Source: JADJLQ01 sp034439915
GTDB lineage: Bacteria; Bacteroidota; Bacteroidia; Chitinophagales; Saprospiraceae
DNA length: 20,858 nt
NCBI GenBank assembly: GCA_034439915.1
Contig: JAWXBI010000270.1
Coordinates: 1 to 20,858 of the forward strand
Direction of reading: 5' to 3'
Part shown: positions 16,148-20,858 of the stretch, one piece after another
How the letters are laid out: every line of letters begins with the position of its first letter
How positions within the stretch are numbered: position 1 is the stretch's first letter
Program-made: the position numbers and the translations under genes
The notes under the pieces: generated by a model
Databases searched by the model: none
What the model was told of the DNA's origin: nothing
The model's input: only the letters and a program-made list of their open reading frames with translations

Positions 16148-17860
16148 TTATAATTCGAGCGGTTTAATTTGTACAAGATGTTTAAATGGGGTATATCCTG
16201 TCAGATATACACTCATTCCGGGAATCCTGGGTTCTGCACCCCTCAACTGGGTCCATCGATGTTCATTTTTACCTGGTCCAAACTGGATTGCGGAACCTTG
16301 ATGGGTATACGTTGCCTGGCCTTCTGGTAATAAGTACACTTCAGCCGATTCTTCAGTATTTTCTACATTGGATAATTTTCCTCCTGCTCTGAAACTTAGT
16401 TCAACAGCAACTGGTACACCATCTGTGCCTTCGATATCGATTTCCAGGTTCCAGTTTTGATTTTCAAAATATATATCAACTGTATAATTTAAGACCTGAA
16501 TTTCGCTTTTGGGTCGTTTGTCCCTGGGCATTTTTTCCCAATTGCCATCACCCGGCAAACTGTCTTTTGGAAAAGGCTGAAAATATGGTCCTTCGAGTGT
16601 TTGATTTAAACGATATCCTTTGTTTGTTTTAATTATTTGCTCGGGAATGAACTGTCCTTTTCCAAAAAATGCAGTGGATAACCGAATAGCCTGTATGACA
16701 GCATGATGGTGATGTAAAGTAAACCAGGTGGAATTTTTTGCCAGCAAACTGACATCCGTCTGGCCCTGTCGCCAACGCACTAAGCTGGAGGACACAAAAA
16801 ATTTTTCGTAATTCAAAGGCAGGCTTTCCACAGGTATATTTTTACCCAACCTTTCATCTTCCAGCAGGTAAGGAAGTATCCCGGTTAAGTTTTTGACTCC
16901 TACGCGTTGTTCAATGGCAATTTTCATTGCGGAGTAAGTCCCGCTTTGATCCAGGACACTCATATACCAATAAGGGTAATAATAGGCCGCAGCATTTCTG
17001 GCTTGATATTGATCCTGTCTTCGCGAAGCTTCGGTAACCATTTCACCGTTAGGATGCAGGTAATACAAAGTCATGTCCAGATTGCGCCGGACCGGATCAT
17101 ATAATGCCGGCATTCTCATCAGGCGGGCTATGGTAATCAGGCAGCGATCAGTCAGGGGGGAATATACCGCAGCGCTGCGCTCCGTAAATTGGCCGTCTTC
17201 ATCGATATCAATACCTTCAGCCAACCAGCTATCGATTCTCGCACGGTATCGCGGATCCGGAAACAAGTCATAGAGTCTCGACAAGGCCATACTATTGACC
17301 CAACGGTGATTCGGCGTATGAATACCGCCAATAGTCAGTGCTTCACCGGCAAGGATTAAAAATGATCTTAGCCTGGTGCGCAACATTTCATGACTTCCGT
17401 TCAGGTCCAGGGCAAGTAATTTATAACTCAGTGCAAGGGGTTCCACCACAAAACCAGTGTCGGGTGTGGAGTGGAAATTGGTGGTCAATAAGTCAATGGT
17501 ACCATCCGGGTGCTGGTATCGAAGCAGAAAATCTATAGCTTCCATCATAGCCTCTTGCAAAACCGGGTTATGAAAAAATTTCGATAGCGGGCTGACATAG
17601 GCGGTGGCCAATGTTTGGATCAATCCGGCTGTGCTAGCCGCATGATAAATTTGAAAAGCATCCGGAATTCCTCCAAAATGAGGATGGGCGGGATCTTTTA
17701 TACGGGAAGACAATAGTTCCGGTATCTGCTCATCCAGGGACTGAATCAACCTTTCGATCAGAGGGGTTGATACCGGCTTGTTTTTACAGGACCAAGCCAT
17801 AAAACCTGATGTGGTGACCAGGCCAATAGCGGTATGTTTAATAAAAGCCCTTCGATACAT
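16148..17860 (-). CDS. Tat-type lipoprotein, possible (alpha/alpha)6-toroid polysaccharide lyase-like
   Basis: A 570-residue protein of uncertain function. The N-terminus MYRRAFIKHTAIG resembles a twin-arginine signal (RRxFIK), followed by a hydrophobic stretch ending in AWSC (Cys25), so it may be a Tat-exported lipoprotein. Residues about 40-330 are helical, with repeated hydrophobic patterns. The segments HTPNHRWVN (181-189) and ERSAAVYSPLTDR (227-239) resemble the Asn/His and Tyr signatures of alginate-lyase or heparinase-like toroids. The C-terminal ~200 residues look beta-rich, as in heparinase II/III sandwich domains. This assignment is by pattern, not by a search. The start is ATG 17860: it carries the twin-Arg motif and has a GGAG 5 bases upstream (plus-strand CTCC 17866-17869), an uncommon Shine-Dalgarno site here. 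An in-frame ATG at 17902 would add 14 residues before the signal. It leads a two-gene unit with the esterase and diverges from the oxidoreductase. Confidence 0.7.
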   Translation of the reverse strand: MYRRAFIKHTAIGLVTTSGFMAWSCKNKPVSTPLIERLIQSLDEQIPELLSSRIKDPAHPHFGGIPDAFQIYHAASTAGLIQTLATAYVSPLSKFFHNPVLQEAMMEAIDFLLRYQHPDGTIDLLTTNFHSTPDTGFVVEPLALSYKLLALDLNGSHEMLRTRLRSFLILAGEALTIGGIHTPNHRWVNSMALSRLYDLFPDPRYRARIDSWLAEGIDIDEDGQFTERSAAVYSPLTDRCLITIARLMRMPALYDPVRRNLDMTLYYLHPNGEMVTEASRRQDQYQARNAAAYYYPYWYMSVLDQSGTYSAMKIAIEQRVGVKNLTGILPYLLEDERLGKNIPVESLPLNYEKFFVSSSLVRWRQGQTDVSLLAKNSTWFTLHHHHAVIQAIRLSTAFFGKGQFIPEQIIKTNKGYRLNQTLEGPYFQPFPKDSLPGDGNWEKMPRDKRPKSEIQVLNYTVDIYFENQNWNLEIDIEGTDGVPVAVELSFRAGGKLSNVENTEESAEVYLLPEGQATYTHQGSAIQFGPGKNEHRWTQLRGAEPRIPGMSVYLTGYTPFKHLVQIKPLEL

Positions 17861-17905
17861 AAATGCTCCAACCGGAATATCAATCAATATACAAAATTTC
17901 AATCC

Positions 17906-17940
17906 GATGAATCACGGATGAATCCTTACATTTATTCATC
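17906..17940. promoter_or_regulatory. operator-like GATGAAT repeats in divergent promoter region
   Basis: The 103-bp region between the divergent start codons holds GATGAATC at 17906-17913 and again at 17917-17924, 11 bp apart (about one helical turn). An inverted copy, ATTCATC, is at 17934-17940. A near-match to the -7 box, TACATTTA (17927-17934), lies between and partly overlaps the last copy. Such an arrangement suits binding of a regulator to one face of the DNA. Three copies in 35 bases could still be chance in AT-rich DNA. Confidence 0.4.
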
Positions 17941-17963
17941 ACAATTAACTTCAGCAGCCGATT

Positions 17964-19253
17964 ATGGACAGAAAAGAATTTTTACAAAAGAGTATACTCG
18001 GAACAGCCGCTTTAACGGCTCCACCTTTCTTAATCCGCAACCAGGAAGCCCTGCTCCCAACTGTATTAATCGGGTCAGGGTGGTGGGGTACAAACATCAT
18101 CCGAGAAGCAATAAAAAGCGGCAAAATAAAGGTTGCTGCGATCTGTGACGTGGATGATGCCCAATTGGCAAAATGTAAAGAGGAAATCGATAAATTATGC
18201 AATGACCGGCCTAAAATATATAAGGATTACCGGGAATGCCTGAGCAAAGAAAAGCCCCAGATCGCCATTGTCGCCACTCCGGATCACTGGCATGCCCTGA
18301 TCGCCATTGAAGCCCTCAGAAGTGGGGCCCATGTATTCCTGGATAAACCCATCAGCCACACCATACTGGAAGGGGCAGCCATCTTAAAAACTGCCCGCGA
18401 CACCCAACGCACCTGTATTGTTGATTTCCATCGACGTTATTCACCCCATAATGTCAGCGGAATGCAATTTCTAAAATCAGGAAAAGCAGGCACTATCAAA
18501 GAAGTCAAAGCATTTGTACAATATGGTGGTGGACCTATGAAAAAAGAAGAACAACCACCTGCGCCCAGGGGCCTCGATTGGGATATGTATTGTGGTCCCG
18601 CTGAACTCCTCACTTACAATAAAGGCATGCATCCCCGGGGCTGGAGGCAATATACCAATTTTGCCAACGGTATGGTGGGAGACTGGGGACCGCATTGGTT
18701 TGATCAAATACTTTGGTGGACCGAAGAACCCGCTCCAAAAAAAATATTTTCTCTGATCACAGCAAATGACCGGGAATCTTTTGCAGATGCACCTACAACT
18801 CAAACTGTGATGTTCCAATTTGAATCGTTCAATTGTACCTGGGATCACAGCCTGTTTAATCCACACAATGAACGCAAAACAGAAAATGTAGGGGTCTATT
18901 TTTACGGTACCGAAGGGGTATTTCACATGGGCTGGCAGAAGGGATGGACATTTTTCCCTAATGATTCCAAGAAAGAAACCCTCCATGAAGAACCCAAACT
19001 CAATCTCCCCGACCTTCAAAACATCGATCTGGTGTGGCAGGATTTTTTGAAGTGTATTCAATCCGGACAATTGCCCCATGCCGATATCGCTAAAGGTAGA
19101 CAGGCGACCAATATGGCTTTGTTGGGGATGTTGTCTGCCAAGATTGGCCGCAGTATAACCTGGGATGATAAAAACAATTCAATTATAAATGACCCGGAAG
19201 CGAATAAACTCCTGAAGCGCAACTACCGGGGAGAATGGAAATATCCGGTTTAA
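17964..19253 (+). CDS. Gfo/Idh/MocA-family oxidoreductase, exported type
   Basis: A 429-residue NAD(P)-dependent sugar oxidoreductase-like protein. The first ~30 residues (MDRKEFLQKSILGTAAL) resemble the Tat signal of this subfamily, although the twin arginine reads Arg-Lys, so export is likely but not certain. The Rossmann motif is IGSGWWG (residues 36-42). The family motifs are ATPDHWH (104-110) and FLDKP with the catalytic Lys128 (usually EKP). Further on are WDMYCGPAE and GDWGPHWFDQILWW, supplying the Asp240/His244/Asp247 set typical of the active site. Members oxidise or epimerise sugars and inositols, and some are glycosidases that use the bound cofactor. The gene is divergent from a lyase-like lipoprotein and an esterase, suggesting a joint role in processing one carbohydrate. 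ATG 17964 is the only start that includes the signal. The substrate is not predictable. Confidence 0.9.
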   Translation: MDRKEFLQKSILGTAALTAPPFLIRNQEALLPTVLIGSGWWGTNIIREAIKSGKIKVAAICDVDDAQLAKCKEEIDKLCNDRPKIYKDYRECLSKEKPQIAIVATPDHWHALIAIEALRSGAHVFLDKPISHTILEGAAILKTARDTQRTCIVDFHRRYSPHNVSGMQFLKSGKAGTIKEVKAFVQYGGGPMKKEEQPPAPRGLDWDMYCGPAELLTYNKGMHPRGWRQYTNFANGMVGDWGPHWFDQILWWTEEPAPKKIFSLITANDRESFADAPTTQTVMFQFESFNCTWDHSLFNPHNERKTENVGVYFYGTEGVFHMGWQKGWTFFPNDSKKETLHEEPKLNLPDLQNIDLVWQDFLKCIQSGQLPHADIAKGRQATNMALLGMLSAKIGRSITWDDKNNSIINDPEANKLLKRNYRGEWKYPV

Positions 19254-19333
19254 GAAAATCACTGCTTTTACACCGTCATAGATCGAACAGCATTAACTAA
19301 GTAGTATTTAAGAAATTAAGTGAAAAGGCTATA

Positions 19334-19478
19334 ATGATTTAGGGCGCACGACAAATTGCACATATTGCCAAAGCCCGACCGATCCGAGGAGTCGGATAAT
19401 TCCGATCCGAGTGTTCGGATTGACTCGGGACAGTCGCACGAACCAAACCAGTGCAATCTGTCGTGCGCCCATGATTTA
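19334..19478. mobile_element. MITE: 129-bp element with 20-bp TIRs and 8-bp target duplication
   Basis: The element itself is 19342-19470. Its left end (19342-19361, beginning GGGCGCACGACA) and right end (19451-19470, ending TGTCGTGCGCCC) are inverted repeats matching at 19 of 20 positions. The flanks are a perfect direct repeat, ATGATTTA, at 19334-19341 and 19471-19478, exactly abutting the inverted repeats. That is the footprint of transposition with an 8-bp target duplication. It has no coding capacity, so it must have been moved by a transposase elsewhere. Inside, CCCGA (19374-19378) pairs with TCGGG (19425-19429). Between them are two hairpins with the same ATCCGA/TCGGAT stem (19382-19397 and 19405-19420) and loops GGAG and GTGT. 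An 8-bp duplication fits several IS families, IS1595 among them; the parent is not in the window. Confidence 0.88.
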
Positions 19479-19498
19479 TAGAAAATTCCTCTTCAGGA

Positions 19499-19528
19499 AA
19501 CTATGATTAACTTTGTAATATCATAGTT
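19499..19528. promoter_or_regulatory. operator-like palindrome spanning the DUF262 promoter
   Basis: AACTATGAT (19499-19507) is mirrored exactly by ATCATAGTT (19520-19528). The 12 bases between them contain TAACTTTG, a perfect -7 box (19508-19515). A dimeric regulator bound here would cover the promoter and could repress the downstream DUF262 gene, as is common in defence operons. The regulator is not in the window. Confidence 0.5.
19508..19515 (+). promoter_or_regulatory. Bacteroidota -7 promoter box (TAACTTTG)
   Basis: TAACTTTG matches TAnnTTTG and lies 33 bases upstream of the ATG at 19549, predicting a leader of about 27 bases. A second, poorer candidate ends in TTTG at 19533-19536. No -33 TTG is seen at the expected distance. 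The box sits between the arms of the palindrome described separately. Confidence 0.5.
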
Positions 19529-19548
19529 AAAATTTGCATCTTTTATTA

Positions 19549-20858
19549 ATGGCTAACCTATTATTGAATACTGGCACGGCATCATTCAATGAATTGATAT
19601 CCAATGGAAAAACCTATAGAGTTCCCGCTTATCAGCGAGACTATTCCTGGGAAAAAGAATTTTGGGAAGATCTATGGTTGGACATTTTAGAGCTACCTGT
19701 GGAGAAATATCACTACATGGGTTATATTGTTACTCAAGAAGACGATACGGATAAAAAGACTTTTTTTTATTATTGATGGTCAACAACGCCTTACCACACT
19801 GAGCATTTTGATAATTTCATCAATTCATTTGTTGAATGAATGGGTAGAACGTGGAATAGATTCGGAAAATAATAAAATCAGGATTGAAAAATTAACCGAA
19901 AATTTTTTAGGTAATTTTTCAACTTCGAAGTTGACTATTTCACCAAAACTGGTTTTAAACAGAAACAATAATGATTTCTATAAAAGTTTTTTGATGTATC
20001 ATCGAAAACCACCTCCTATTAATAAATTAAAACCATCTGAAAAAAAATTATGGCAAGCTTATGAATATTTCAATGAAGTACTCATAGCCAAATTTAATAA
20101 CAACTCTGGTGAAGATCTTGCTCACTTTATTGACGAATTAGTTTCAAACGCTTTGTTATTCACAACGATTAATGTAAGTGATGATTTAAATGCATATAAA
20201 GTATTTGAAACATTAAACGCAAGAGGGGTAAAGCTTTCTCCATCAGATTTGTTGAAAAATTTTCTTTTCTCGATCGCTTTCGATTCAAATTCAACGGATT
20301 TAGAGGAAACAGAGCGGAGATGGCAAAATATTAATGACTCACCAGGCAAAGCTGACTTCGCTGTTTTTTTAAGACATTTTTGAAATTCGAGGTATGAGCT
20401 CGTACGCATAACAAATTTATTCAGAACAATAAAATCTACCATTCGCACACCCCAACAGGTTTTGAACTTTTTAAATGACCTGGAAAATTTGGCAGTAGTC
20501 TACGCCGCTTTTGAAAATCCAGGAGACCCTATTTGGAACAAAGAACAAAGATCGTACATAAGGACGCTAAATTTGTTTGGGGTCACCACCTGGTATTCAT
20601 TAATGCTCATCGCAAAACAAAAATTCAATGATGAAGAATTTACAAAATTATTACATGAACTAAACGTAATAACTTTTCGATATACTGTTATCTCAGGTCT
20701 GCATACGAATGAAATTGAAATAATTTTTAACAGGCTCTCTATTAAAATCTATAATAATAAAGTCACTTCCGCAGCCCAGTCATTCCAGGAATTAAAATCT
20801 ATTTATGTGGATGATGAAAATTTTGAACAGGCCTTTTCAACTAAATCCATCAATACTA
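19549..20858 (+). pseudogene. DUF262 (GmrSD-like) gene broken by a frameshift and a nonsense codon; runs off the window
   Basis: DUF262 is the ParB-like nucleotide-binding N-terminal domain of GmrSD type IV restriction systems, which attack modified phage DNA. Family motifs are clear: YRVPAYQRDYSWE near residue 25, then IIDGQQRLTTLSIL, and VFETLNARGVKLSPSDLLKN. They lie in two frames. From ATG 19549 the reading ends at TGA 19774-19776, just after eight Ts (19761-19768). With seven Ts it would read TFFIIDGQQR straight on, so one base is inserted. The second frame continues to TGA 20381-20383, in the context RHF-stop-NSRYELV. Trp would be expected there (TGG to TGA), and the same frame then stays open for 158 codons to the window end. 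Two lesions argue for a decaying gene; homopolymer sequencing error or slippage could explain only the first. A DUF1524/HNH C-terminus, if present, is beyond the edge. Base composition is AT-richer than the neighbours, suggesting acquired DNA. Confidence 0.85.

Noticed and set aside
19342..19470. Large hairpin as a rho-independent terminator or riboswitch after the oxidoreductase
   Set aside because: No T-run follows it, the stem ends abut an exact 8-bp direct repeat, and a transposition footprint explains all of it.
20381..20383. TGA read as Trp through an altered genetic code
   Set aside because: TGA is used as a normal stop elsewhere in the window, for example at 3988-3990 directly before the next gene, and the same gene also has a frameshift.

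Overview
The window looks like chromosomal DNA of a member of the Bacteroidota. Three things point there. Several genes are preceded by TAnnTTTG -7 boxes, the sigma-70 signature of this phylum. Shine-Dalgarno sites are almost absent. The gene content is typical: large FG-GAP/VCBS-ASPIC lipoproteins, a TlpA/DUF4369-type thioredoxin lipoprotein, BNR-repeat secreted proteins and a Tat-exported Gfo/Idh/MocA oxidoreductase. A Saprospiria-like lineage is plausible, but the sequence does not prove it.

Layout. Positions 1-93 hold a 31-bp tandem repeat with GC-rich hairpins, followed by a -7 box. Positions 115-7246 are a tight plus-strand operon: a small lipoprotein of unknown function and two tandem, paralogous ~1,100-residue FG-GAP/VCBS-ASPIC/UnbV lipoproteins, with gaps of 3 and 4 bp. 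After a ~440-bp non-coding spacer, 7689-10016 encodes a secreted beta-propeller protein with about ten Asp-box (BNR) repeats. On the minus strand follow a TlpA-like lipoprotein with its own well-formed promoter (10146-11264) and a WecB-type UDP-GlcNAc 2-epimerase (11346-12368) in which the family's conserved His looks replaced by Asn. A ~570-bp spacer (12369-12934) carries a cluster of short perfect palindromes. queG (12935-13885, minus) then diverges from a lysine-6-dehydrogenase-like gene (13922-15052, plus).

Positions 15062-19253 look like a small exported glycan or carbohydrate locus. A minus-strand pair (a Tat-type lipoprotein resembling (alpha/alpha)6-toroid polysaccharide lyases, then a secreted alpha/beta-hydrolase/esterase) is divergent from a Gfo/Idh/MocA oxidoreductase. 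The intergenic promoter region contains three copies of GATGAAT.

The right end differs in character and is visibly AT-richer. A 129-bp non-autonomous transposable element (MITE) lies at 19342-19470, with ~20-bp terminal inverted repeats, nested internal hairpins and a perfect 8-bp target-site duplication. Just downstream is a 9+9-bp palindrome straddling a -7 box. It precedes a DUF262 (GmrSD-like, type IV restriction/phage-defence family) gene that is broken twice: an extra T in an 8-T tract, and an in-frame TGA where a Trp codon is expected. That gene runs off the window.

The most rewarding items are the MITE, the doubly damaged but otherwise well-preserved DUF262 gene with its palindromic promoter, the small lipoprotein/twin VCBS-ASPIC operon and the epimerase active-site substitution. 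No tRNA, rRNA, CRISPR array or complete insertion sequence was seen.
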